DNA of 44,151 nt from an uncultured Lachnospiraceae bacterium (GTDB lineage Bacteria > Bacillota > Clostridia > Lachnospirales > Lachnospiraceae), in the NCBI GenBank assembly GCA_949740535.1, contig CATJHO010000090.1, forward strand, positions 1 through 44,151, given 5' to 3'. Of the stretch, positions 33,707 through 43,150 are shown in pieces (the first letter of the stretch is position 1; each line of letters opens with the position of its first letter). The notes beneath the pieces were generated by a model. The model was not told the origin of the DNA, searched no databases, and worked only from the letters and a program-made list of their open reading frames with translations. Position numbers and translations under genes: made by a program.

Positions 33707-35629
33707 ATGAAAAATTTTTGGCAGAACCATTGGAAAAAACAAAATAAATACATCCTGGCCGCTCTGCTGCTCTGGTTTTTGTTGTGTATCTTTTTGACGC
33801 CTGTCTACACTACGGTAACCATGGAGCTGAAAGAGGATCCAAGCGGCGAGTTTGTCACTACCGTCTACGCAGGGCCCAGGCAGCATGTCCGGCCTTCCGA
33901 TGCCAGAAGCAGGGTAATCAACTACGGAACCGCCCGGATTTCCTTCTGGGATGTGCGTTATGGGAAGCACTGTTCCCTGAAGCGGATCGATCCCGTGGAT
34001 CAGCTGTGCGGGGAGAATCTGACCATTCAGAGTCTGACCGTGCGTCAGAATGGGATTCTTACCATACAGCTTAAGGGGGAAGAACTGCGGCAGTACTTTA
34101 CGGGAAACGAGCAGGTTTTATTTACGGATGACAAAGAATTTACGTTTGCAGCTGCCGGTGAGGATCCCCAGCTGCTTCCCACCAAAGCCTTCTGTTCCCG
34201 TTACCGGCAGTTTCATTTGGGCGTGCTGCTGATCGGCTTTCTGGTGACGGGTACCACAGGAATGCTCCTCTTTTTCCTGTGCAGATGGCTGTATGGGAAG
34301 ACCAGGGATCTTTCCCGGTTTCAGAGAATTACGGTATACCTTTTTGCCGCCGGCCTTTTGGGGGCTGTCTGTATGTGTATCTATACAGGACTTCGCAGTC
34401 CCTTCTGGCTGAATCCCGATGAGTATGACGTGAAGGCAGCGGTGAATTATTATTTTACGCACTGGATGCCGCCGGATATCCGCAGCGACGCTATCAGCGA
34501 CAGCTTTCCGGTGTATGGAACCTCCCGGCATTTTGAGTGGAATCTCTTTTATTTTTATACGGCCAAGCTGGGGCAGTTTTTTCAGGATCCGGCTATGCAG
34601 ATGCGGCTCTTCAGCCTGATTCTGTTCTCTGTGATGGCAGGAATTACACTGAAGCATATTCGAAAGCACTATGCCCTTCTGCTTGTACTGCTTCTGACCC
34701 CGCAGGTGTGGTATATATTCAGCTACTCCACCTCCGATGCACTGGACTTTTTTGCAGGCTTCCTAAGCCTTTATGAACTGCTGGAGGAGGAAAGTATGCT
34801 GAACCGGCTTCTGCGGGAACCTTACCGCAGACGGCATCTTTTGTATTACGGACTGCTGAGCATCCTGTTTATTCATTTGATGTGGGCAAAGGCGTCCTTT
34901 TATCCCATTCTGGTGTTCCTGTTCCTGATTCTGCTTATCCGGCTTCTGCATCAGAAGAAGGAGGAGCGGGGCGTGCTGCTTCGAAAGTATCTGATTCTTG
35001 CAGGGCTGACCCTGGGGATCTTTGTGGTTCGTTATCTGATTACAGATTACCCCTATTACGGCTTTAACAAGCTGGGAGTTGTGATTCAGGTGACAGAGCA
35101 GCGGGCTGAATATGGCTACAAACCATCGACGCCGCCCATTCTGCAGGCTTATTCCATGAGTTTTTTTGGAAAGGGCATTACGCTGGGAGAGCTCCTGACT
35201 CAGTACGAATTCCACAAGAATCTCTTCCGTACCTTTGCGGGATTTTTTGGCAGCTATGCTTTTGGAGAAGGAGACTGGTACTATCTTTTGATGGGGATTT
35301 TGTATCTGACGCTCTGGGGACGGATTACCTGGCGGTTTATCCGCATGAAAAACCGGCAGAAGTGGCTGGAATACGGGGCGGTTGTCTTCTGCTGCTTTCT
35401 TCAGTACGCACTGATTGTATTTAATTCCTGGTTTATTGACTTCCAGCCCCAGGGCCGCTACCTGCTGCCCATTCTGTTCTTTATTTCCTATCTGGCCGGA
35501 CGGATGGGGCAGCCGGAGCAGGATAAGGTTCTGCGGGGAATTCTGGTATGTACCTGTCTGCTGTCCCTCTTCGCGTTCTGGCACGTGGGAATTCCCAATC
35601 TGGTTCCGGATCGGGTGGTTCTGCCATAA
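33707..35629 (+). CDS. Polytopic membrane protein, DUF2142/GT-C glycosyltransferase-like
   Basis: The 640-residue protein has a membrane segment at 15-32, a beta-rich extracytoplasmic region of about 130 residues, and about ten further membrane segments. NPDEYD (236-241) in the first loop after the second segment group and FQPQGRYLLPILFF near the C-terminus resemble DUF2142 proteins, which are thought to be GT-C-type glycosyltransferases using lipid-linked sugars. The DE pair would be the catalytic acid site, which is inference. Substrate and product are unknown. The start is ATG 33707; a TTG at 33695 is possible. Confidence 0.65.
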   Translation: MKNFWQNHWKKQNKYILAALLLWFLLCIFLTPVYTTVTMELKEDPSGEFVTTVYAGPRQHVRPSDARSRVINYGTARISFWDVRYGKHCSLKRIDPVDQLCGENLTIQSLTVRQNGILTIQLKGEELRQYFTGNEQVLFTDDKEFTFAAAGEDPQLLPTKAFCSRYRQFHLGVLLIGFLVTGTTGMLLFFLCRWLYGKTRDLSRFQRITVYLFAAGLLGAVCMCIYTGLRSPFWLNPDEYDVKAAVNYYFTHWMPPDIRSDAISDSFPVYGTSRHFEWNLFYFYTAKLGQFFQDPAMQMRLFSLILFSVMAGITLKHIRKHYALLLVLLLTPQVWYIFSYSTSDALDFFAGFLSLYELLEEESMLNRLLREPYRRRHLLYYGLLSILFIHLMWAKASFYPILVFLFLILLIRLLHQKKEERGVLLRKYLILAGLTLGIFVVRYLITDYPYYGFNKLGVVIQVTEQRAEYGYKPSTPPILQAYSMSFFGKGITLGELLTQYEFHKNLFRTFAGFFGSYAFGEGDWYYLLMGILYLTLWGRITWRFIRMKNRQKWLEYGAVVFCCFLQYALIVFNSWFIDFQPQGRYLLPILFFISYLAGRMGQPEQDKVLRGILVCTCLLSLFAFWHVGIPNLVPDRVVLP

Positions 35630-35702
35630 GCACAAATTTGCAGTGCCCTTGTCAGGAGCGGGTATGAATGATGTGAAACAATTGACGAAAAGGATGATTA
35701 CC

Positions 35703-37601
35703 ATGAGAAAACTGGCATTAGATGACCGTATCTTACTGAAAATAGAAAAGCCTGCCCGCTATATCGGAAATGAGATCAATGCTGTTTATAAGGACAAGTC
35801 TTCCATAGATATCCGGTTCTGTATGTGCTTTCCGGATCTGTATGAGATCGGTATGTCCCATCTGGGAATTCAGATTCTCTATGATATGTTTAACAGGAGA
35901 GAAGATGTATGGTGTGAGCGGGTCTACTCCCCCTGGGTGGACCTGGACGGGATTCTTCGAGAGCAGAGGATTCCCCTCTTTGCCCTTGAGTCGCAGGATC
36001 CGGTGAAGGATTTTGACTTTCTGGGCATCACCCTTCAATATGAAATGTGTTATACCAATGTGCTGCAGATTCTGGATTTGAGCGGCATTCCTCTGCTGGC
36101 TGAAAACCGCAGTGAGGAAGATCCCCTTGTGATTGGAGGCGGGCCCTGTGCCTGCAATCCGGAGCCTCTGGCGGATTTCTTTGATTTGTTTTATGTGGGT
36201 GAGGGAGAAACATCCTACGACGCTCTTTTGGATCTTTACAAGGAACACAAAAGAGCAGGCGGCACCAGAAAGGCTTTTCTGGTGCAGGCCGCCGGGATTC
36301 CGGGGATTTATGTCCCCTCACTCTATCAGATAACCTATCATGCGGATGGAACCATTGCATCTAGGAAGCCCCAAAGCCCACAGGTGCCCCAAAAGGTAAA
36401 ACGGCAGGCCGTGCCGGAGCTTGCGGATGCAGTATACCCGGATAAGCCTCTGGTTCCCTTTATCAAGATTACCCAGGACCGGGTGGTACTGGAGATTCAG
36501 CGGGGCTGTATCCGGGGCTGCAGGTTCTGCCAGGCGGGAATGCTGTACCGGCCCACAAGAGAACGTAAGCTTTCCATGCTGAAAGATTCTGCCAGGAAGA
36601 TGCTTACAGCTACCGGCCATGAAGAGATTTCCCTGAGTTCCCTAAGCTCCAGCGACTATTCCGGGCTTCCGGAGCTGGTTACTTATCTGATGGAAACTTT
36701 TCGGGAACGGGGCGTGAATATTTCCCTTCCCTCCCTTCGTATCGATGCGTTTTCTCTGGATGTGATGAGCAAGATTCAGGATATCCGCAAAAGCAGTCTC
36801 ACCTTTGCCCCGGAGGCCGGTTCCCAGCGGCTGCGGGATGTGATCAACAAGGGACTTACAGAGGAGGTGATTCTGGAAGGGGCAGGAGAGGCCTTCCAGG
36901 GCGGCTGGAATAAGGTAAAGCTTTACTTTATGCTGGGACTTCCCACCGAACAGGAGGAGGACGAGAAGTATATTGCCTGGCTGGCGGACAAGATTGCCCG
37001 GCGTTACTATGAGATTCCCAAAGACCAGCGCAACGGAAAATGCCAGATAACTGTGAGTACTTCTTTCTTTGTGCCCAAACCGTTTACCCCTTTCCAATGG
37101 GCTCCAATGTGTACCAAGGAAGAATTTTTAGACAAGGCTCATACAGTCAATCAGGAGATCAAGGAACAGCTGAACCGCAAGAGCATCAAGTACAACTGGC
37201 ATGAGGCGGATGTCACTGTGCTGGAAGGGGTTCTGGCCAGAGGAGACCGGCGGCTGTCCCAGGTACTGTTGCGGGCCTATGAGAAGGGCTGTCTCTTTGA
37301 TTCCTGGACAGAATGCTTTGACAATGAACGGTGGATGGAAGCTTTTCAGGAGACGGGAACAGATCTTCTGTTCTACACCACAAGAATCCGCGGGAAGGAT
37401 GAAATTTTCCCCTGGGATTTTATTGACAGCGGCGTTACCAGGCAGTTCCTGTACCGGGAGTGGGAGCGGGCCATGGAAGGCATCGTTACGCCCAACTGCC
37501 GCAGGCAGTGCCAGGGATGCGGAGCGAATGCTTACAACAGCGGGGTCTGTCTGGAACAAAGGATGGGACATGAAAAAGAAACAAAGAGGGAGACCGTATG
37601 A
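35703..37601 (+). CDS. Radical SAM protein, TIGR03960 family
   Basis: The 632-residue protein has an N-terminal region with B12-binding-like features (CFPDLYEIGMSHLGIQILYDM and VIGGGPCACNPEPLADFFD). Its radical SAM domain carries CIRGCRFC (Cys269, 273, 276). It is the TIGR03960 family, always paired with a DUF2344 protein; the reaction is unknown. The start chosen is ATG 35703 (AAAGGA upstream). An in-frame ATG at 35664, behind AGGAGCGG, would add 13 residues and is a real alternative. The stop overlaps the start of the DUF2344 gene (ATGA). Confidence 0.92.
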   Translation: MRKLALDDRILLKIEKPARYIGNEINAVYKDKSSIDIRFCMCFPDLYEIGMSHLGIQILYDMFNRREDVWCERVYSPWVDLDGILREQRIPLFALESQDPVKDFDFLGITLQYEMCYTNVLQILDLSGIPLLAENRSEEDPLVIGGGPCACNPEPLADFFDLFYVGEGETSYDALLDLYKEHKRAGGTRKAFLVQAAGIPGIYVPSLYQITYHADGTIASRKPQSPQVPQKVKRQAVPELADAVYPDKPLVPFIKITQDRVVLEIQRGCIRGCRFCQAGMLYRPTRERKLSMLKDSARKMLTATGHEEISLSSLSSSDYSGLPELVTYLMETFRERGVNISLPSLRIDAFSLDVMSKIQDIRKSSLTFAPEAGSQRLRDVINKGLTEEVILEGAGEAFQGGWNKVKLYFMLGLPTEQEEDEKYIAWLADKIARRYYEIPKDQRNGKCQITVSTSFFVPKPFTPFQWAPMCTKEEFLDKAHTVNQEIKEQLNRKSIKYNWHEADVTVLEGVLARGDRRLSQVLLRAYEKGCLFDSWTECFDNERWMEAFQETGTDLLFYTTRIRGKDEIFPWDFIDSGVTRQFLYREWERAMEGIVTPNCRRQCQGCGANAYNSGVCLEQRMGHEKETKRETV

Positions 37602-38326
37602 AGATCCGAATCAAATTCCGCAAATATGGAGAGATGAAATTCATTGGCCATCTGGATATGATGCGTTATTTTCAGAAAGCCATGCGCAGAGCTGGTATTG
37701 ATATCTGTTATTCCGAAGGGTTCAGCCCTCATATGATTATGTCCTTTGCCTCGCCTTTAGGCGTGGGTCTTACCAGTGACGGCGAATATCTGGACATAGA
37801 GGTGGGAGAGACTCTTTCCTCCGCAGAGTCTGTAAAACGGCTGAATGCGGTTATGGCAGAAGGCGTGGAGGTGGTTTCTTTTCGGAAAATTCCGGAAGGA
37901 AAGGCTTCCAATGCCATGGCTCTTTTAGCCGCCGCCGATTATATGGTCCGGTTCCGGGAAGGCATGGAGCCGGCTGCCGGGTGGGAGGGAATGTTTGACG
38001 CCTTTTGTACCCAGAGCCGGATTTTGGTTGTTAAGAAAACAAAAAAGGGAGAGCGGGAGATTGATATCCGTCCGCTTCTGTATCAGGCTGTGCGCCGGGA
38101 AGATGGTGTTTTTTTTCAGCTGGCAGCCAAAAGTTCGGAGAATCTGAAGCCGGAGCTGGTCATGGAAGCCTTTGGCATTTATGCTGGAATTACATTTCTT
38201 GAATATGCGTTTATGATTCACCGCCTGGAACTGTATGCTGATACAGGAACAGAAGGAGAACGGAAGCTGACAGCCCTGGAGGATTTGGGGGAAGAGATCC
38301 AATGGAACAAAACGGAAGACTTCTGA
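37598..38326 (+). CDS. DUF2344/TIGR03936 radical SAM-associated protein
   Basis: The 242-residue protein belongs to the family that partners TIGR03960 radical SAM enzymes, in some lineages fused to them. The signature is KFRKYGEMKFIGHLDMMRYFQKAMRRAGI followed by YSEGFSPHMIMSFASPLGVG. The role is unknown; RNA binding is suggested by its invariable place beside RNase G and ribosomal protein genes. It overlaps the upstream gene by 4 nt and the downstream RNase gene by 25 nt. Confidence 0.92.
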   Translation: MKIRIKFRKYGEMKFIGHLDMMRYFQKAMRRAGIDICYSEGFSPHMIMSFASPLGVGLTSDGEYLDIEVGETLSSAESVKRLNAVMAEGVEVVSFRKIPEGKASNAMALLAAADYMVRFREGMEPAAGWEGMFDAFCTQSRILVVKKTKKGEREIDIRPLLYQAVRREDGVFFQLAAKSSENLKPELVMEAFGIYAGITFLEYAFMIHRLELYADTGTEGERKLTALEDLGEEIQWNKTEDF

Positions 38327-39501
38327 TTACGAGACAGGAAGAACAGGGGCGGGAACGGATTCTTTCTGCTTTTTATGAAGATCGAAAGGCGGTGGAGCTG
38401 TCCTGCTTTCCGGCCGGGGAAGAGCAGCTGCTGGGAAGCATCTACATCGGCAAGGTGAAAAATATTGTAAAGAATATTGAAGCCGCTTTCATTGAAATTG
38501 CTGACGGCAGGCTCTGTTATTATTCACTTCTTGAGAAAGAGGCGCCTCTCTATGTAAAGAATAAGAAGGGGACAAAGCTGGCAGAAGGGGACGAGCTTCT
38601 GGTACAGGTAAACCGGGAGCCGGTGAAGACAAAGGCGCCCACAGTTACCTGTAATCTAAATTTTCCCGGTAAATATCTGGCTCTTACTACGGGAAAAAAG
38701 CAGCTGGGTCTTTCGGCCAAGCTTCCCCCGGAGGAGAAGGAGCGTCTGCGCCGGATCGCTGAACCCTTTGCTGCAGAGGAATTTGGCGTGGTTGTGCGGA
38801 CCAATGCAGCCCAGGCAGAGGCAGATACCCTTAAGGAAGAGTTTGAACGGCTCAGTCAGATCTGCCGCAGAGTTTTGACAGTGGGACGTCATCAAAGCTG
38901 TTTTTCCAGGGTGTATCAGGAACCTCCGGCTTACGCTGCCGGAATCCGCAATTATAATCAGGAGCAGCTTCTGGAAATTGTGACCGATGATTCCAGGATT
39001 TACGATACACTGGCTGCCTATCTTTCGGAGTATCAGCCGGAGGATCGGGAGAAGCTTCGGCTGTATGAGGGGGCTCCGCCGAATCTTGACCAGCTGTATG
39101 GAATCAGCAATGCCCTGGAGCAGGCTCTTCGGGAACGGGTCTGGCTCAAATCCGGCGCTTATCTGGTGATTCAGCCCACGGAGGCCCTGACTGTAATTGA
39201 TGTGAATACAGGAAAATATACCGGACGCAAGAAGCTTCGAGAGACCTTCCTTCAGATCAATCTGGAGGCTGCCAGGGAGATTGCCCGGCAGCTTCGGCTT
39301 CGGAATCTGTCGGGAATCATTCTGGCAGACTTTATCGATATGGAGCGGCCGGAGGATCGGGAACAGCTGATGAATGTTCTGGGACAGGCCTTAAAGCAGG
39401 ATCCGGTCAAGACAAATCTCATTGATATGACACCTCTGGGTCTGGTGGAGATTACCCGGAAAAAAGTCCGTAAACCTTTAAAAGAACAGGTGGCAGAATG
39501 A
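38302..39501 (+). CDS. rng: Ribonuclease E/G family protein, lacking the Zn-link
   Basis: The 399-residue protein has an S1-type RNA-binding domain (about 40-120) and an RNase E/G catalytic domain. The DVNTGK motif (Asp300) and the aspartate in LADFIDM (Asp343) are the magnesium ligands. It should cut single-stranded RNA and take part in rRNA maturation and mRNA turnover. It ends with TRKKVRKPLKEQVAE, just where family members such as E. coli RNase G continue into the cysteine Zn-link and small domain. No such cysteines are present. It overlaps the DUF2344 gene by 25 nt and the PRD regulator gene by 4 nt. Confidence 0.9.
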   Translation: MEQNGRLLITRQEEQGRERILSAFYEDRKAVELSCFPAGEEQLLGSIYIGKVKNIVKNIEAAFIEIADGRLCYYSLLEKEAPLYVKNKKGTKLAEGDELLVQVNREPVKTKAPTVTCNLNFPGKYLALTTGKKQLGLSAKLPPEEKERLRRIAEPFAAEEFGVVVRTNAAQAEADTLKEEFERLSQICRRVLTVGRHQSCFSRVYQEPPAYAAGIRNYNQEQLLEIVTDDSRIYDTLAAYLSEYQPEDREKLRLYEGAPPNLDQLYGISNALEQALRERVWLKSGAYLVIQPTEALTVIDVNTGKYTGRKKLRETFLQINLEAAREIARQLRLRNLSGIILADFIDMERPEDREQLMNVLGQALKQDPVKTNLIDMTPLGLVEITRKKVRKPLKEQVAE

Positions 39502-41534
39502 ATCAAAATGAAATTGCATTGACAAAAAGTACGCGAAAGGTATTAAAGTTTCTTCTGGGAGAAACGGCGCCGGTGGGAATTGAACAGATTATCCGGGGTT
39601 CCGGCACCTCCAAGCGCAGCGTGTACTACGATTTGAATCATATCCGCCATCTTTTGAAGCTTTTGGAGGCCGGAGTACTGGAAGGAGAAGAGGGCTCCTA
39701 TGTGCTTACGAAGAAGCAGAAACAGCTTTTGAAGGAGTACTTAAATACGGCCGGCCATTCCTTTGAAAAAAGCGATCGGATTGCCTACATTATCTGTGCA
39801 TCCATCTGCTCCCAGAAGGAAGTGCGTCTGGAAACTCTGATTACAGATTTCGGTGTATCGAGAAATGCGGTGCTCTATGATCTGGCAGAGGCTAAAAAGA
39901 TTTTGTCCGGATATCAGCTGACGCTGGTAAATACCAAGAAACGGGGGTATTATGTAAATGGAGATGTATTCCGCCAGCGTTCGGTATTTCTGCTCTATGT
40001 AACGGAACTCCTGGATCGATTGGGTGCTTCATCCGGGCTGTCCCTGTTTGAAGCAGAAACCGTAAATTCCTATCTCTGCATTCTCCAGCAGATTGTAGAG
40101 GAGCTGAATCTGACGCTGGAAGAGAGCAGTATGCTGGAGATGGTGTATCTGATTCTTGTGGTGCGCAATACGCCTGCCGAGTATAAGATCCAGCTGCTTG
40201 ATATTGAATATGTCCGGGGTACCAGGGAGTTTCAGCTGGCAGATCATTTTTTCTGTGAAATGAAAATGCATGAAAAGCTGTACCTGGCCATCTGTCTTCT
40301 GGGGTACAGCAATAACCACCGCTATATGCAGGAGAGCCCCAAAGAAGAGTTAAAGCTTCAGGACTGTGCCGTCAGGCTGGTGGAAACCTTTGAGCGGATT
40401 GCCTGTGTGGATTTTGACCGCAGAGAGGAGCTGACTGCTTCCCTGTATCTTCATATGAAGCTGTCTTATTTTAATTACTGCTATCTGGTGCCCAACAACA
40501 ATCCTCTGTACCGGGAGATCCGGGAGGACTATGCAGCCCTTTACCAGATGACAAAGGCCAGCTGCGAGGCTCTTAAAGAGGAACTGCCCTATCTTCTGGA
40601 TGAGAATGAAATTTCTTACCTGACTATCCATTTCGGGGTCTACATGCATAAGGCCAAAAAGGAGGTTCAAAGAGCGCGGGTTCTTATTACCTGCTTGAAT
40701 ATTACCACCAGCTCTCTGCTTTTAAAGAGTGAAATTGAGCAGCAGTTTGATAATATTGAAATTGTGGATATGGTGCGTCCTCAGGAGGTGGAAGCGTATA
40801 CCGAAGCCGAGAAAATAGATTTTATCATCTCTACGGTTCATTTTGACTGCTCTATGCCGTTGATTCTTGTCCATCCGATTTTAACCCAGGAGGATAAGGC
40901 CAATATTGCCTCTCTGATGATGCTGCTGAATTTAAGCTCCAGAACTGACAACCAGCAGTTTAAGGCTCTGCTCAGGATTGTACAGAGCCACGTGGATGAG
41001 GAGACCTATCAGCTGATCTGCCAGGATTTGAACAGCTATCTGAATTCCGGCGGCGCGCTGGTAACCATTCCGGAGGACAAATATATTACCCTGCCGGATA
41101 TACTGGCCAGGTGCGGAATCCGGATTGTGCCTCATACCTATGGAAATTGGGAAAAGGCAGTCCGGGAGGCGGCTCTGCCCCTTCTGGAGCAGGAATGCAT
41201 CCGGGAGGAATATGTGGATGCTATGATTGCCATGGGGCATATGAACGGGCCCTGGTTTGTCATCAATGATGAAATGGCCATTGCCCACGCTCATGCAGAA
41301 AATGGGGTGGATGCGCTGGGAATGACTCTGTCTATCTTCCAGGAGGGCTTGAATATTATGGGAAAGTCCTCCATTCATTTCCTGTTTGTGCTGGCTACGC
41401 CCAACAATCAGGACCACCTGCATATTCTGCAGGATATTATGGAATTAAGCGGCAGCCAGGAAATGCAGAGGGAGCTTTTGAATGCCCAGTGTGAGGAGGA
41501 TGCACTTGTTATTTTGAGCAGACTGCTGGAGTAA
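39498..41534 (+). CDS. PRD-domain transcriptional regulator with EIIB- and EIIA-like domains
   Basis: The 678-residue protein is a LicR/MtlR-type activator. Winged-helix regions lie at the N-terminus (12-55 and about 90-135). PTS regulation domains cover about 190-290 and 300-390 (His378 and His384 in the second). An EIIB-like segment follows at about 393-480 (Cys399), then an EIIA (mannitol/ascorbate-type) domain at about 530-675 with IAHAHAENGV (His597/His599). Phosphorylation by the PTS would tune its activity. Its ATG overlaps the RNase G stop (ATGA). The adjacent EIIC-EIIB-EIIA genes are its probable targets. Confidence 0.88.
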   Translation: MNQNEIALTKSTRKVLKFLLGETAPVGIEQIIRGSGTSKRSVYYDLNHIRHLLKLLEAGVLEGEEGSYVLTKKQKQLLKEYLNTAGHSFEKSDRIAYIICASICSQKEVRLETLITDFGVSRNAVLYDLAEAKKILSGYQLTLVNTKKRGYYVNGDVFRQRSVFLLYVTELLDRLGASSGLSLFEAETVNSYLCILQQIVEELNLTLEESSMLEMVYLILVVRNTPAEYKIQLLDIEYVRGTREFQLADHFFCEMKMHEKLYLAICLLGYSNNHRYMQESPKEELKLQDCAVRLVETFERIACVDFDRREELTASLYLHMKLSYFNYCYLVPNNNPLYREIREDYAALYQMTKASCEALKEELPYLLDENEISYLTIHFGVYMHKAKKEVQRARVLITCLNITTSSLLLKSEIEQQFDNIEIVDMVRPQEVEAYTEAEKIDFIISTVHFDCSMPLILVHPILTQEDKANIASLMMLLNLSSRTDNQQFKALLRIVQSHVDEETYQLICQDLNSYLNSGGALVTIPEDKYITLPDILARCGIRIVPHTYGNWEKAVREAALPLLEQECIREEYVDAMIAMGHMNGPWFVINDEMAIAHAHAENGVDALGMTLSIFQEGLNIMGKSSIHFLFVLATPNNQDHLHILQDIMELSGSQEMQRELLNAQCEEDALVILSRLLE

Positions 41535-41589
41535 AATATTGGGTACAGTTTCTGCACTTGTCTATTGTGAATAAAGTTGGTCTTTTTCT

Positions 41590-41617
41590 TTGAGATTCTT
41601 TTGTGTATAGTTACAGT
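41590..41617 (+). promoter_or_regulatory. Candidate promoter of the PTS permease genes
   Basis: TTGAGA (41590-41595), 16 nt, TACAGT (41612-41617), giving a leader of about 95 nt to the ATG at 41717. A dyad TATT-GTG-AATA at 41563-41573, about 20 nt upstream of the -35 box, would be well placed as an operator for the PRD activator. Both are predictions by eye. Confidence 0.45.
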
Positions 41618-41716
41618 ATCAAGAAGCTCGTTGATCCAAAAACTGTTCGAAATTTTGCTGTAAATGGAAACAGATTAACTTTGAACAGACGCAAAAGAAG
41701 AAAAGGAGAGAAAGTT

Positions 41717-43105
41717 ATGTTTGTTATCGAGGCAATTTTGGGATTTATTGTACAGTTTATCTCGAATCCCACCATCCTGATTGCGCTGATTGTGCTGATT
41801 GGTCTGCTTATTCAGAAGAAGAAATGGAATGACCTTCTGCGTGGTACGGTAAAAACTATTGTAGGATTTACCCTTATCAGCAGCGGTGCCAGTATTGTTA
41901 TCGGATCTGTTACCCCTATGAGCGATATGATGCAGGGTATCTTCGGATTTACCGGCACCCTTCCGGTAAATGAATCCTGCTTTGCCGTGGCTTCCGCACA
42001 GTTTGGAACAGCTCTGTCCGGCATTATGGCCATTGCTCTGGTTGTAAATCTTGTGCTGGCCCGGTTTTCCAAGTTTAAGTTCATTTACCTGACCGGTCAT
42101 GAAATAATGTGGATTTCCACCGTATGTGCCATTTCCCTGGGCGCTCTTGGATTCCCTACCTGGCAGGTACTTATCTGCGGCGGTCTGATTACCGGAACGT
42201 ATATGGCAGTTTTCCCGGCACTGATTTACAAATCCGTATGTAAGGTTACCGGAACCAAGGATCTGGCAGTCGGCCATTCCGGAATCGTGTACTACTGGAT
42301 CGGCGGCCTGATTGCAAAGGTTACCGGAAATAAAGAAAAGGATGCAGAGAAAATCAATATGTCCAAGTCTCTGAATGTACTTCGTGACCTGACCATTTCT
42401 CTGTCTCTGGCAATGACCCTGGTTTATATTTTGATTTCCGTTATCTGCATGGTTCAGCAGCCGGATCTGGCAGACGCAACCTTTGGCGGAACCAACTTTA
42501 TCATTTTCTCTATCACCTATGGTGTGCAGTTCGCAGTATCCATCTACGTTATTCAGTCTGGTGTGCGTATGATCGTGGCAGAGCTGATTCCGGCTTTCAA
42601 GGGCGTAGCAGAAAAATTTATCAAGAATGCAGTTCCTGCACTTGATATTCCGATTCTGTATCCCTACCAGCCAAATTCCGTACTGATCGGCTTCCTGTGC
42701 GCGGCTGTCGGCGGCGTGCTGGCGTTCTTCCTGCAGCTGGCATTGGCCGGAACTGCTTTGGAGCTTCCGCTGATTCTGCCATCCCTGTTTACTGCATTCT
42801 TCTATGGCGCAACCGTAGGCTGTGTGGCCAACAAAGAAGGTGGTCTGCGCGGTGTAATTATCAGCTCTTTGATTACCGGCTTTACCATTGCACTGTTCCC
42901 GGCTCTGTTAATTAAGTTCGGCGGTGTTAATGTGGAGGGAACTACTTTCGGCGGAGCAGACGCAACCGTAGTGGGTATGTTCAATACACAGGCTGGCGCA
43001 TTGGGAAGCATTGGATTCCTGATTGCCTCTGTTCTGGTATTCCTGGCACCGATTGTTTACAGTGTGCTGACCAAAAATAAAGCGGGCATGACTGAGCAGG
43101 CCTGA
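41717..43105 (+). CDS. PTS ascorbate-type transporter subunit IIC (UlaA-like)
   Basis: The 462-residue membrane protein is an ascorbate-family PTS permease with about ten membrane segments. Conserved features include LISSGASIVIGSVTPMSDM, the GHEIMWIS segment and AVGHSGIVYYWIGG. It would carry and phosphorylate a sugar acid or related compound together with EIIB and EIIA. The substrate is not certain: no ulaD/E/F or ulaG gene is present. AAAGGAGAG lies ahead of the ATG at 41717. Confidence 0.93.
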   Translation: MFVIEAILGFIVQFISNPTILIALIVLIGLLIQKKKWNDLLRGTVKTIVGFTLISSGASIVIGSVTPMSDMMQGIFGFTGTLPVNESCFAVASAQFGTALSGIMAIALVVNLVLARFSKFKFIYLTGHEIMWISTVCAISLGALGFPTWQVLICGGLITGTYMAVFPALIYKSVCKVTGTKDLAVGHSGIVYYWIGGLIAKVTGNKEKDAEKINMSKSLNVLRDLTISLSLAMTLVYILISVICMVQQPDLADATFGGTNFIIFSITYGVQFAVSIYVIQSGVRMIVAELIPAFKGVAEKFIKNAVPALDIPILYPYQPNSVLIGFLCAAVGGVLAFFLQLALAGTALELPLILPSLFTAFFYGATVGCVANKEGGLRGVIISSLITGFTIALFPALLIKFGGVNVEGTTFGGADATVVGMFNTQAGALGSIGFLIASVLVFLAPIVYSVLTKNKAGMTEQA

Positions 43106-43150
43106 ACGCAATAAGTTTCCCGTACCAAGCGGGAGGAAAGGAGTAATACA

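Noticed and set aside
35415-35702. N-terminal extension of the TIGR03960 radical SAM protein
   Set aside because: The upstream frame runs inside the GT-C-like gene, has no family similarity and is cysteine/tryptophan-rich shadow sequence. Only the short extension from 35664 is a real alternative.
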